A stretch of 64,000 nucleotides of DNA from Cladorhizidae sp. MBARI D1340-BT2. Lineage: Eukaryota; Porifera; Demospongiae; Poecilosclerida; Cladorhizidae. Position 1 is the stretch's first letter, and every line of letters starts with the position of its first letter. The notes below the pieces were generated by a model that did not search any database, was not told the DNA's origin, and saw only the letters and a program-made list of their open reading frames with translations. Positions 55,001 through 63,904 of the stretch are shown here, piece by piece. Location of the stretch: NCBI GenBank assembly GCA_028752905.1, contig JAQNBH010000003.1, forward strand, positions 2,871,609-2,935,608, given 5' to 3'. A program made the translations under genes and the position numbers.

Positions 55001-58000
55001 GCATGTGAAGGACGGGGGATGATAAAAGAAGAGGTAATTATAATGCTGCCCCTCCTCCTCCATAGCTGTACCTTGCCCCCTCCTCAGCTCCTTATCTGTG
55101 GTCACCTTGTCCAACTTCATCTGGCGTCGCCGCTTCTTCACCACCTCTCTCCCTTATACTCGGCCTCCCAGATGCGAATATCACCCTTCGAGTCAAGGAA
55201 CTTGAAAAGTGGCCGGATCCAGACCATTCTTGAGCTGTTGCAACAAATCCTTCAGTGCTTCCTGGCCAGGAGTTGAAAGTCATCACTGCCAAATCCACAG
55301 CGATCTCCACAATTGTTGATGATGAAAACTTTGACTTGAGACATCTCTTCCAGATGGGACTGGTTATAGTTCTGGGTCGCTCCAAGGACACTTCGCACCA
55401 TCAAAGCTTCAGGAATTCTTCCTTGGAGCAGTAGCTGAAGTAGTAACTGGAGCAGTAGTTGGAGCAGTAGTTGGAGCAGTAGCAACTGGAGCAGTAGTTG
55501 GAGTAGCAACTGGAGCAGTAGTTGGAGTAGTAACTGGAGCAGTAGTTTTGAGTAGTAACTGGAGTAGTAACTGGAGCAGTAGCTGGAGCAGTAGCTGGTG
55601 CAGTAGCTGGAGCAGTAACTGGAGCAGTAGTTTTGAGTAGTAACTGGAGTAGTAACTGGAGCAGTAGCTGGAGCAGTAGCTGGAGTAGTAACTGGAGCAG
55701 TAGCTGGAGTAGTAACTGGAGCAGTAGTTGGAGTAGTAACTGGAGCAGTAGCTGGATTAGTAACTGGAGCAGTAGCTGGATTAGTAACTGGAGCAGTAGT
55801 TGGAGTAGTAACTGGAGCAGTAGTTGGAGTAGTAGCTGGAGCAGTAGCTGGAGCAGTAGCTGGAGTAGTAACTGGATCAGTAGTTGGAGCAGTAACTGGA
55901 GCAGTAGCTGGAGCAGTAGTTGGAGCAGCAATAGTTGGAGTAGTAACTGGAACAGTAGTTGGAGTAGTAACTGGAGCAGTAGCTGGAGCAGTAGCTGGAG
56001 CAGTAGCTGGAGCAGTAGCTGGAGCAGTAGCAGATGGCTGGGGTTTGTAGAAGACTTTGGGATGCTTCTTAGTGTAAGTAGACCTGGTCTTTTTTCTCCC
56101 AGACATCTTTTCAAATAGAGCTGACTGTGCAGTAGTACTCAATTATATGTGCGATTAAAATACCACAAATAAGCATGCAGTGGGCTTTATTTTTAGATCA
56201 AAACCAAGTCTTTATGCCAGGATGCTTAGCGAGTCTTCTTTTTGAACATGGCGTTTGAATGCAAGTGAATTGTATGGACAAAGTCCTCCATAACTTGAGA
56301 GTGGGGCATCAGAATGCCTTCAAACTTGAAGGACGAGTTGCGGAGTTGTAATGGAAGGGCATGAGCAACAAAAAGGAAATTTCACATTTTTTTACAAAAC
56401 ATCACAAAATATACGGGCTTGGGTGGAGATCTTGAAATAGGCTATTTGCAACTCCCTTCATATTATGGTAGCTCTATCCCGAGGGCAGTAGATTTAAGGT
56501 GGTTATGAACAGCTGAGACTTGTAGTGTTGCTGTGGGCACCAGTACCAACAACACCACTGCAATAAGTGTGGGTGTGGCTTAGTGTTGCACCAGTATCAA
56601 CAACAGCAATACAATAAGTGTGGGTGTGGCTTAGTGTTGCACCAGTATCAATAACAGCACTATGCTAAGTGTGGGTGTGGCTTAGTGTTGACCAGTATCA
56701 ACAACAGCAATGCTAAGTGTGGGTGTGACACTATAAGTGTGGGTGTGGCTTAGTGTTGCACCAATAACAGCAATACTATAAGTGTGGGTGTGTCTTAGTG
56801 TTGCAACAGCAATACGATAAGTGTGGGTGTGGCTTAGTGTTGCACCAGTAACAGCAATACGATAAGTGTGGGTGTGGCTTAGTGTTGCACCAATAACAGC
56901 AATACTATAAGTGTGGGTGTGGCTTAGTGTTGCAACAGCAATACTGTAAGTGTGCAAATTATTTTTGCATGTGCATCTATTTATTGAGGTTGAAGTTCAA
57001 ACATCAAGGTTTGTAGACAGAATAGTGGCTCCCCGTGTAAGTACCATAACCGTACGTATTGATCGAGGCTTTTCTCGTTTCTCCCGTGCAGGCTTTGCAG
57101 AGCCAGCTTATCAGTGGGGGCTCCAGCCAGACTGCACCCATCATTACAAGCCCCTCCCAGTCCCTGCTCACAGCGGCCTCGCTGGCCAGCATGCTAGGAA
57201 TGCAGCTGAGCACGCTCACTGGCTCCCCACCCACCACCTCTGTAGCTATGGGAACGGGGACTTCGCTCACACCTGCACAGACTATGACGGTTAGATTGAA
57301 GAGATTGAGAGTGCTGTTGAAGGAGCCACTGTTTTGGTTCTTGATTGCATTTTGAATAAAGAATCACTCTGTCCAGTGACAGATATACATACACCAAGCC
57401 CTTACCTTCTCTTCTGCCCAAACCATCTTCTCCTCTGCCCCAACCATCTTCCCCTCTGCCCCAACCATCTTCCCCTCTGCCCCAACCATCTTCTCCTCTG
57501 CTCCAACCATCTTCTCCTCTGCCCCAACTATCTTCTCTTCTGCCCAAACCATCTTCTCCTCTGCCCAAACCATCTTCCCCTCTGCCCCAACCATCTTCTC
57601 TTCTGCCCCAACCATCTTCTCCTCTGCCCCAACCATCTTCTCTTCTGCTCCAACCATCTTCTCCTCTGCTCCAACCATCTTCTCCTCTGCCCGAACCATC
57701 TTCTCCTCTGCCCCAACCATCTTCCCCTCTGACCCAATCATCTTCTCCTCTGCCCCAACCATCTTCTCTTCTGCCCCAACCATCTTCTCCTCTGCCCAAA
57801 CCATCTTCTCCTCTGCCCAAACCATCTTCTCCTCTGCCCCAACCATCTTCTCCTCTGCCCAAACCATCTTCTCCTCTGCCCCAACCATCTTCTCCTCTGC
57901 CCCAACCATCTTCTCCTCTGCCCTAACCATCTTCTCCTCTGCCCCAACCATCTTCTCCTCTGCCCCAACCATCTTCTCCTCTGCCCCAACCATCTTCTCT

Positions 58001-60070
58001 TCTGCCCCAGCCATCTTCTCCTCTGCCCCAACCATCTTCTCCTCTGCCCCAACCATCTTCTCTGCCCCAACCATCTTCTCCTCTGCCCCAACCATCTTCT
58101 CCTCTGCCCAACCATCTTCTCCTCTGCTCCAACCATCTTCTCTTCTGCCCCAACCATCTTTTCCTCTACCCAAACCATCTTCTCCTCTTTCCCAACCATC
58201 TTCTCTTCTGCCCCAACCATCTTCTCCTCTGCCCCAACCATCTTCTCCTCTGCCCTAACCATCTTCTCCTCTTCCCTAACCATCTTCTCTTCTGCTCCAA
58301 CCATCTTCTCTTCTGCCCCAACCATCTTCTCCTCTGCCCCAACCATCTTCTCCTCTGCCCCAACCATCTTCTCCTCTGCTCCAACCATCTTCTCTTCTGC
58401 CCCAACCATCTTCTCCTCTGCCCCAACCATCTTCTCCTCTGCCCCAACCATCTTCTCCTCTGCCCCAACCATCTTCTCCTCTGCCCCAACCATCTTCTCC
58501 TCTGCCCCAACCATCTTCTCCTCCAACCATCTTCTCCTCTGCCCCAACCATCTTCTCCTCTGCCCCAACCATCTTCTCCTCTGCCCCAACCATCTTCTCT
58601 TCTGCCCCAACCATCTTCTCCTCTGCCCCAACCATCTTCTCCTCTGCCCCAACCATCTTCTCCTCTGCCCCAACCATCTTCTCCTCTGCCCCAACCATCT
58701 TTTCTTCTGCCCCAACCATCTTCTCTTCTGCCCCAACCATCTTCTCCTCTGCCCTAACCATCTTCTCCTCTGCCCTAACCATCTTCTCCTCTTTCCCAAC
58801 CATCTTCTCTTCTGCCCCAACCATCTTCTCCTCTGCCTCAACCATCTTCTCCTCTGCCCCAACCATCTTCTCCTCTGCCCAAACCATCTTCTCCTCTGCC
58901 CCAACCATCTTCTCCTCTGCCCCAACCATCTTCTCCTCTGCCCCAACCATCTTCTCCTCTGCCCCAACTATCTTCTCCTCTGCCCTAACCATCTTCTCCT
59001 CTGCCCCAACCATCTTCTCCTCTGCCCCAACCATCTTCTCCTCTGCCCCAACCATCTTCTCCTCTGCCCTAACCATATTCTCCTCTGCCCCAACCATCTT
59101 CTCTTCTGCCCCAACCATCTTCTCCTCTGCCCCAACCATATTCTCCTCTGCCCCAACCATCTTCTCCTCTGCCCCAACCATCTTCTCCTCTGCCCCAACC
59201 ATCTTCTCCTCTGCCCCAACCATCTTCTCCTCTGCCCCAACCATCTTCTCCTCTGCCCCAACCATCTTCTCCTCTACCCCAACCAACCATCTTCTCCTCT
59301 GCCCCAACCATCTTCTCCTCTGCCCCAACAATCTTCTCCTCTGCCCCAACCATCTTCCCCTCTGCCCAAACTATCTTCTCCTCTGCCCCAACCATCTTCT
59401 CCTCTGCCCCAACCATCTTCTCCTCTGCCCCAACCATCTTCTCCTCTGTCCTAACCATCTTCTCCTCTGCCCCAACCATCTTCTCCTCTGCCCTAACCAT
59501 CTTCTCCTCTGCCCTAACCATCTTCTCCTCTGCTCCAACCATCTTCTCTTCTGCCCAAACCATCTTTTCCTCTGCCCAAACCATCTTCTCCTCTTCCCAA
59601 ACCATCTTCTCCTCTTCCCAAACCATCTTCTCCTCTTCCCAAACCATCTTTTCCTCCACCCAAACCATCTTCTCCTCTTTCCCAACCATCTTTTCCTCTA
59701 CCCAAACCAACTTCTCCTCTTTCCCAACCATCTTCTCCTCTGCCCCAACCATCTTCTCCTAACCATTTCCTCTGCTCTGATACTCTTCTCTGTCCCAACA
59801 CTCATCTTCACTGTCATATTCTTCTCATCCCACCATTACTTGATGTCCTCTCTGAAGCATGATTTGGATCACCTCTCCCCCCCCACTGTGTCATCTCAGA
59901 TGCTTCCAGGACTGACGCACTCCTTGACCAATGCCTTTTCACATTTTTCTCCTGTTGACATGGAGGAGGAGCCTCTCTATGTCAATGCTAAGCAGTACCA
60001 CCGCATCTTGAAGAGGAGACAAGCGAGAGCTAAACTGGAAGCCGAGGGAAAGATTCCAAAGCAGAGACAA
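48864..60070 (+). CDS. NFYA: NF-YA, CCAAT-binding factor subunit, 3' end not in view
   Basis: Exons placed: 48864-49004, 57092-57289, 59900-60070, all phase 0 with GT/AG borders (170 aa so far). The third exon encodes MEEEPLYVNAKQYHRILKRR, then QARAKLEAEGKIPKQRQ: the NF-YA subunit-interaction helix (binds the NF-YB/NF-YC dimer) and the start of the linker, nearly identical to animal NF-YA. The DNA-binding helix (YLHESRHRHA in the family) should be in the next exon but is not found up to 64000. The first two exons are rich in Q, S and T (SQQSLFLQSQDSIQFLQ; LQSQLISGGSSQTAP), like the activation domain. Further small exons could lie in the 8.1 kb intron 1. Assignment of the 48864 exon to this gene rests on phase, composition and orientation. 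Confidence 0.85.
49010..50250. other. NF-YA intron 1, first part
   Basis: About 49330-49450 has three copies of AGAGGTTTGTGGCTATCACT. A plus-strand 94-codon frame at 49504-49788 (HMYRSLPYRGRDSCQLSPN) shows no known domain and may be a transposon relic. Confidence 0.4.
50255..50605. repeat. About 30 bp degenerate minisatellite
   Basis: Copies of GGATCAGGACCTTGCCTAGA, GATTTGTAGG with considerable divergence, indicating an older array than the others. Confidence 0.85.
50842..51410 (-). pseudogene. Possible YqaJ-type exonuclease TE remnant
   Basis: Minus-strand frames contain REMAIKVGVLPELLGKWYSR, resembling the LPEL(L/V)GKWYTR segment that follows the YqaJ-like nuclease in proteins of many invertebrate transposons. 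The frames overlap and shift. Identification rests on this one stretch and is tentative. Confidence 0.3.
51415..52060. other. NF-YA intron 1, no feature recognised
   Basis: Low-coding sequence with a C-run near 51965-51979. Confidence 0.4.
52075..53300. repeat. Compound minisatellite with 18-20 bp core
   Basis: The basic unit GGGGTTTAGATACCCT (with GGAG, GAGG variants) is repeated in runs, interrupted by a longer block containing GTCCACACCACACTGGGATG, CCCTGAGTGATACCATCCTA, TCCCTA. The blocks alternate in a higher-order repeat of about 70-130 bp. Confidence 0.9.
53310..54275. other. NF-YA intron 1, no feature recognised
   Basis: No gene or element identified. A TG run at 53665-53681 and a G run at 53933-53941. 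Confidence 0.4.
54275..55010. repeat. 71 bp minisatellite array
   Basis: About ten highly similar copies of a 71 bp unit (GCATGTAAAGGACAGGCGTG, AGTATGAATGTGACTCTACA, GCATGTAATGCAGTGCCTGC, TTGTGCCAGGT). Confidence 0.95.
55252..56142 (-). CDS. Thr/Pro/Ala-repeat ORF of unknown function
   Basis: 296 codons. Basic N-terminus (MSGRKKTRSTYTKKHPKVFY from an internal ATG at 56106), then about 200 codons of a 12 bp repeat reading TPATAPVT in this frame, and a non-repetitive C-terminus (RIPEALMVRSVLGATQNYNQ, VKVFIINNCGDRCGFGSDDF). Two TTTTGAGTAG variants in the repeat (about 55539, 55630) shift the frame, so part of the repeat reads as LLLQ or SSYC instead. A further stretch in another frame after the stop (ICCNSSRMVWIRPLFKFLDS) continues plausible protein, suggesting an eroded gene or TE ORF. 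Confidence 0.35.
   Translation of the reverse strand: MSTTAQSALFEKMSGRKKTRSTYTKKHPKVFYKPQPSATAPATAPATAPATAPATAPVTTPTTVPVTTPTIAAPTTAPATAPVTAPTTDPVTTPATAPATAPATTPTTAPVTTPTTAPVTNPATAPVTNPATAPVTTPTTAPVTTPATAPVTTPATAPATAPVTTPVTTQNYCSSYCSSYCTSYCSSYCSSYYSSYYSKLLLQLLLQLLLQLLLQLLLQLLLLQLLLQLLLQLLLQLLLQGRIPEALMVRSVLGATQNYNQSHLEEMSQVKVFIINNCGDRCGFGSDDFQLLARKH
55430..56032. repeat. 12 bp tandem repeat
   Basis: About 50 copies of variants of GCAGTAACTGGA / GCAGTAGCTGGA / GTAGTAACTGGA, occasionally 15 bp. All six frames are open over long distances because of the period. Confidence 0.95.
56520..56950. repeat. About 45 bp minisatellite
   Basis: Copies of AACAGCAATACTATAAGTGT, GGGTGTGGCTTAGTGTTGCACC with internal deletions. 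Ends about 140 bp before the NF-YA exon at 57092. Confidence 0.9.
57092..57289 (+). CDS. NFYA: NF-YA internal exon
   Basis: 66 codons, acceptor CCCGTGCAG, donor GTTAGA. Encodes ALQSQLISGGSSQTAPIITS and a low-complexity S/T/L region. GC content is higher than in the surroundings. Confidence 0.72.
57407..59765. repeat. 21 bp pyrimidine-rich minisatellite, 2.36 kb
   Basis: About 110 copies of CTCTGCCCCAACCATCTTCTC with single-base variants. The plus strand, which is the NF-YA coding strand, is strongly C+T-rich. It occupies almost all of the intron between the exons at 57092 and 59900. Long minus-strand frames (up to 409 codons, EEKMVGA, RRRWLGQ or GRGEDGW repeats) are products of the 21 bp period, not genes. 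Confidence 0.97.
59900..60070 (+). CDS. NFYA: NF-YA exon with conserved core, first half
   Basis: 57 codons, acceptor CATCTCAG preceded by a C-rich tract, donor CAA/GTGAGG. Carries EEPLYVNAKQYHRILKRRQA, diagnostic for NF-YA. The exon ends within KIPKQRQ, where the family continues with KYLHESRHRHA. Confidence 0.95.
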
Positions 60071-60110
60071 GTGAGGCCCGAACATTATGTATCATTACAA
60101 TCACCTTCTC

Positions 60111-60250
60111 AATAATCAACTTCAGATTGTATTCTATCGACGTTTCGACTAGATGCTCTAGCCTTTTCATCAGGATTAATCATTATTCCTGATGAAGGCT
60201 AGAGCATCTAGTCAAAACGTCGAGAGAATACAATTTCAAGTTGCTTGGTT
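60111..60250. repeat. Palindromic repeat with two inverted hammerhead-ribozyme-like motifs
   Basis: The arms 60111-60179 and 60182-60250 are near-perfect reverse complements. Each arm reads, from the centre outward: CCTGATGA, AGGCTAGAGCATCTAGTC, GAAACGTC (AAAACGTC in the plus arm), then (A/T)-rich AGAATACAAT. It starts 41 bp downstream of the NF-YA splice donor. Other copies: 35165-35241 with 39214-39300, and 42463-42548. Confidence 0.88.
60128..60182 (-). ncRNA. Candidate hammerhead ribozyme
   Basis: On the minus strand: CTGATGA (60173-60167), stem II GGCTAG/CTAGTC with loop AGCAT, GAAA, then CGTC, giving the minimal stem III (A-C over G-U, no loop) and a GUC cleavage site. Stem I pairs ATC with GAT and, beyond an A/AG internal loop, ATT with AAT. 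All conserved core bases are present. The plus-strand copy in the other arm keeps the same stems but has G12 changed to A. This layout is known from Penelope-like retroelements. Confidence 0.55.
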
Positions 60251-60544
60251 ATTGGAATGTTATTTGTCAACTGAGAGTTCATTGAGAGATTATATCTCTC
60301 AAGAAGATGCAGCAACAACAGCTGCAGCCATCAATGCATATTTTTAGCTGTTGTACAGTCTTGGGACAGAAGGTTTGCTAAGAGTCAAGAGTCATGCTAT
60401 GGTTGGGCTTGTGTGTGACACTGATAGGTGGAGTACGTACTAAGTGGGCATGACTTTGTATTTGCTCCTGCAGTTACGTCTACTAGTAGAATTATACATT
60501 TTAGGTTAAAATAATCATTTATTATCACTAACCTCTGTAATAAC

Positions 60545-60623
60545 TTGCCTTGTTACAGTGTCTCAACCATGGTTGAGTGGAATCTGTATTACTCTATGTT
60601 GTTATACAATGTCTTTACTATGG
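60545..60623. repeat. 57 bp minisatellite, left part (split by piggyBac element)
   Basis: One to two diverged units (GTGTCTCAACCATGGTTGAG, TGGAATCTGTATTACTCTAT) ending at ACTATGG next to TTAA. Continues at 63518. Confidence 0.8.
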
Positions 60624-61394
60624 TTAACCCTCTCGTGGATATAAGCGTCATTAAAGATCAACTATGAGCAAGTTTCTTGTACTAGCATGTGCCCAGAGAG
60701 CTGCTCTATCTTTGCACGTAATATTGAAGCCTTACTACGTCGGTAACCAGGGTAACCGTGACATCAAACTTCGAGTTATGTTGGCAGTGTTCGGAGTGAG
60801 CTACTGTAGGTGCAGTCAATGCACTACTAGAGCGACTTCGGCCTCTCGGGATGAATCCAGTTGTGACATAAGAGAGAGGTCCATTCCCACCGAGGGCCAA
60901 GCATTATAGCTCCTGAGGAGGTAGCAGCTATGAGCAGAGCTGTCTCTTCTGAGCCTAAAGCTAGTAGTAGTAGTAGTGCCTCTGCAGATAGTTCATTTGT
61001 CAGTGCTGAGGTCTCTATAGATGCCGAAGGACAGTTTCAAGGTGAGTGGTAAATGCAGGCATAAAATAGCTCCTAGTACAAATATTGCTTTGTAAGATCT
61101 TTTTCCTGGGTAGTTGCTGGGTTGTTGTTGTTTTTACTAGGAAGGGGTGTGACTAGCTATAGGGCTGGGGGTGTGACTATGGCTGTAGGGCTATAAATAG
61201 AGCATGGAGTATTTAGGATGCGGCTATAGCTGGATAAAGGCATTGGGCTAGAGGTGCAGCTAAGCCTGGCCATGCATGAGTCAAACTAATTACACTGGAT
61301 TGGTCGTTGCTGTAGCTCTTCCCTTTTCACGTAGATGCTGGTGGGAACTGATGTAGGGGGCAGAGTGCTAGTTATCTCAGTCTCTTTGCATCAT

Positions 61395-62505
61395 TAGTGT
61401 GGCTGCAGCCATGCTCCTCCTGTGTCAGTGATATCTCATCATTAGTGTGGCTGCAGCCATGCTCCTCCTGTGTCAGTGATATCTCATCATTAGTGTGGCT
61501 GCAGCCATGCTCCTCCTGTGTCAGTGCTCATCATTAGTGTGGCTGCAGCCATGCTCCTCCTGTGTCAGTGCTCATCATTAGTGTGGCTGCAGCCATGCTC
61601 CTCCTGTGTCAGTGATATCTCATCATTAGTGTGGCTGCAGCCATGCTCCTCCTGTGTCAGTGATATCTCATCATTAGTGTGGCTGCAGCCATGCTCCTCC
61701 TGTGTCAGTGATATCCCATCATTAGTGTGGCTGCAGCCATGCTCCTCCTGTGTCAGTGATATCTCATCATTAGTGTGGCTGCAGCCATGCTCCTCCTGTG
61801 TCAGTGCTCATCATTAGTGTGGCTGCAGCCATGCTCCTCCTGTGTCAGTGATATCTCATCATTAGTGTGGCTGCAGCCATGCTCCTCCTGTGTCAGTGAT
61901 ATCCCATCATTAGTGTGGCTGCAGCCATGCTCCTCCTGTGTCAGTGATCTCATCATTAGTGTGGCTGCAGCCATGCTCCTCCTGTGTCAGTGCTCATCAT
62001 TAGTGTGGCTGCAGCCATGCTCCTCCTGTGTCAGTGATATCTCATCATTAGTGTGGCTGCAGCCATGCTCCTCCTGTGTCAGTGATATCTCATCATTAGT
62101 GTGGCTGCAGCCATGCTCCTCCTGTGTCAGTGATATCTCATCATTAGTGTGGCTGCAGCCATGCTCCTCCTGTGTCAGTGATCATCATTAGTGTGGCTGC
62201 AGCCATGCTCCTCCTGTGTCAGTGATATCTCATCATTAGTGTGGCTGCAGCCATGCTCCTCCTGTGTCAGTGATATCTCATCATTAGTGTGGCTGCAGCC
62301 ATGCTCCTCCTGTGTCAGTGATATCTCATCATTAGTGTGGCTGCAGCCATGCTCCTCCTGTGTCAGTGCTCATCATTAGTGTGGCTGCAGCCATGCTCCT
62401 CCTGTGTCAGTGATATCTCATCATTAGTGTGGCTGCAGCCATGCTCCTCCTGTGTCAGTGCTCATCATTAGTGTGGCTGCAGCCATGCTCCTCCTGTGTC
62501 AGTGA
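61395..62505. repeat. 48/42 bp tandem array inside piggyBac element
   Basis: About 24 nearly identical units (TCATTAGTGTGGCTGCAGCC, ATGCTCCTCCTGTGTCAGTG, ATATCTCA) in a 48 bp form and a 42 bp form lacking ATATCT; one 47 bp unit breaks the phase. Each unit carries the palindrome GGCTGCAGCC. Confidence 0.95.
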
Positions 62506-62910
62506 TCCCCCAGACTCTTCTTCAGTTTCTATGCCATCTCTTCCAGTCCCTTCTTCTCTATCGTGCTCCATGTCTGTGGCACCTCCCACTACCTCTAGTC
62601 CTTTAGTTTTCCCACTATCCACTGAGGAATCCTCAGATGACGAGTTGGACTCCACCCCTGCAGTATGTGTGTGTGATCAAGGACGTAGCATCCTAGAGGT
62701 CTTGACCACTATCCTCGTACACTGGTCAAGGCCAAGCATTGTGTCGTGCGTGAGGCTACCAGGTGAAGAAAGCTGCTTCCGAGTGTCAACAGATATGATT
62801 CTCGATATCTGTGCTCTATCTGCCAAGTTCACCTGTGCACAGACAATGAGCGCAGGTGCTTTGAGAAGTACCACGAGCATGTGGATTACTGCCGGGGGCC
62901 ACCTCAGCCC
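62506..62910 (+). pseudogene. piggyBac transposase pieces: acidic N-terminal-like region and cysteine-rich domain
   Basis: 62506-62665 reads DSSSVSMPSLPVPSSLSC... and STEESSDDELDS, typical of the acidic piggyBac N-terminus. From 62695, in another frame, HYPRTLVKAKHC and, after an in-frame TGA at 62764-62766, YLCSICQVHLC and RRCFEKYHEHVDYC: the C-terminal cysteine-rich TIR-binding domain. It resembles the mini-ORF of the element at 36093 (YCNVHLC, CFHAFH). Confidence 0.7.
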
Positions 62911-63517
62911 TCAGCCTCAGCCCTGCCTTTTATGTGTGTGTGTATATATATATATGTGTGAATTATTGTTTCCTTCACTTGTGTGTTGTGTTCTGTGCAT
63001 ATGTGTATGGCGAGCACACAGTGCATGTGTGTAGCACTATCCACCTGCCATCATTTGTGTGTTGATGGCATACATCATCCACAGAGTAGAGTTTGTCTCT
63101 CTCTGTAACATCTTTTGTGTCGGCTTCTATGGTGTGAATAACTGCTTGCTTATCAAGTGTGGAGTGTTTTGTGTTGGCAGGCTAACATGGCAGATATCTG
63201 TTATATAATCATTTTTAGCATAATTATTGTTAGTGAAATCAATATTATAAGCAACCATAAATACCATTTAGTGTACAGTAGGTTTGTGTAGTGCAAAATT
63301 ATGACAACATGTTATAATGATATTCACATCTTTGTGGTTAGTAGCTGAGCAACCATGACTGCATGTAAAATTATCCTCAAAGCAGGCGCTTTCTCCTAGA
63401 CTATGGTTGCTAGGTATATATATATATACTTCATCTCTTTTTTTGGAAAGATATATAAATAATATTTGTACATAAATAGGGGGGGGGGAACCCTGTGTAA
63501 ATCTCTCCAGGAGAGGG

Positions 63518-63870
63518 TTAAGTGGAATTAATCTCTGTGTTATCCTATGTTATTATGCAGTATCGCAGCCATGGTTAAGTGGAATTAATCCCTGTATCTA
63601 TGTTATTATGCAGTATCTCAGCCATGGTTAAGTGGAATTAATCCCTGTATTATCCTATGTTATTATACAGTGTCTCAGCCATGGTTAAGTGGAATTAATC
63701 CCTGTATTATCGTATGTTATTATGCAGTATCTCAGCCATGGTTAAGTGGAATTAATCCCTGTATTATCCTATGTTATTATGCAGTATCTCAGCCATGGTT
63801 AAGTGGAATTAATCCCTGTATTATCCTATGTTATTATACAGTGTCTCAGCCATGGTTAAGTGGAATTCCA
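63518..63870. repeat. 57 bp minisatellite, right part
   Basis: About six copies of AGTATCTCAGCCATGGTTAA, GTGGAATTAATCCCTGTATT, ATCCTATGTTATTATGC. The TTAA of the unit is the insertion point of the piggyBac element. Confidence 0.95.
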
Positions 63871-63904
63871 TTTCCCTTCAACTTCTATAAGAATGTGTTG
63901 TTGT

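Larger units (their letters stand above)
60628..63517 (+). mobile_element. piggyBac-like element, internally deleted, TTAA duplication
   Basis: Ends CCCTCTCGTGG (60628-60638) and CCAGGAGAGGG (63507-63517), inverted repeats with one mismatch, flanked by TTAA (60624-60627, 63518-63521). Contains candidate N-terminal coding (about 60910-61043, serine-rich, ending at a GTGAGT donor), a 48 bp tandem array, an acidic S/T-rich frame and a C-terminal cysteine-rich domain. The catalytic DDD domain is absent. The target was the TTAA in a 57 bp minisatellite unit. Confidence 0.85.

Noticed and set aside
57364..59801. Very long minus-strand open frames (up to 409 codons) with EEKMVGA, RRRWLGQ and GRGEDGW repeats
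   Set aside because: They are the three readings of a 21 bp tandem repeat. The array lies in an NF-YA intron and has no non-repetitive coding ends.
60071..60115. NF-YA reading on to the stop at 60115
   Set aside because: The sequence after KIPKQRQ (VRPEHYVSL) does not match the family, while GTGAGG at 60071 is a good splice donor exactly at the point of divergence.
60664..60909. 81-codon plus-strand ORF at the start of the second piggyBac element
   Set aside because: No resemblance to a piggyBac N-terminus or other domain; the neighbouring frame at 60910-61043 with a GTGAGT donor is a better candidate.
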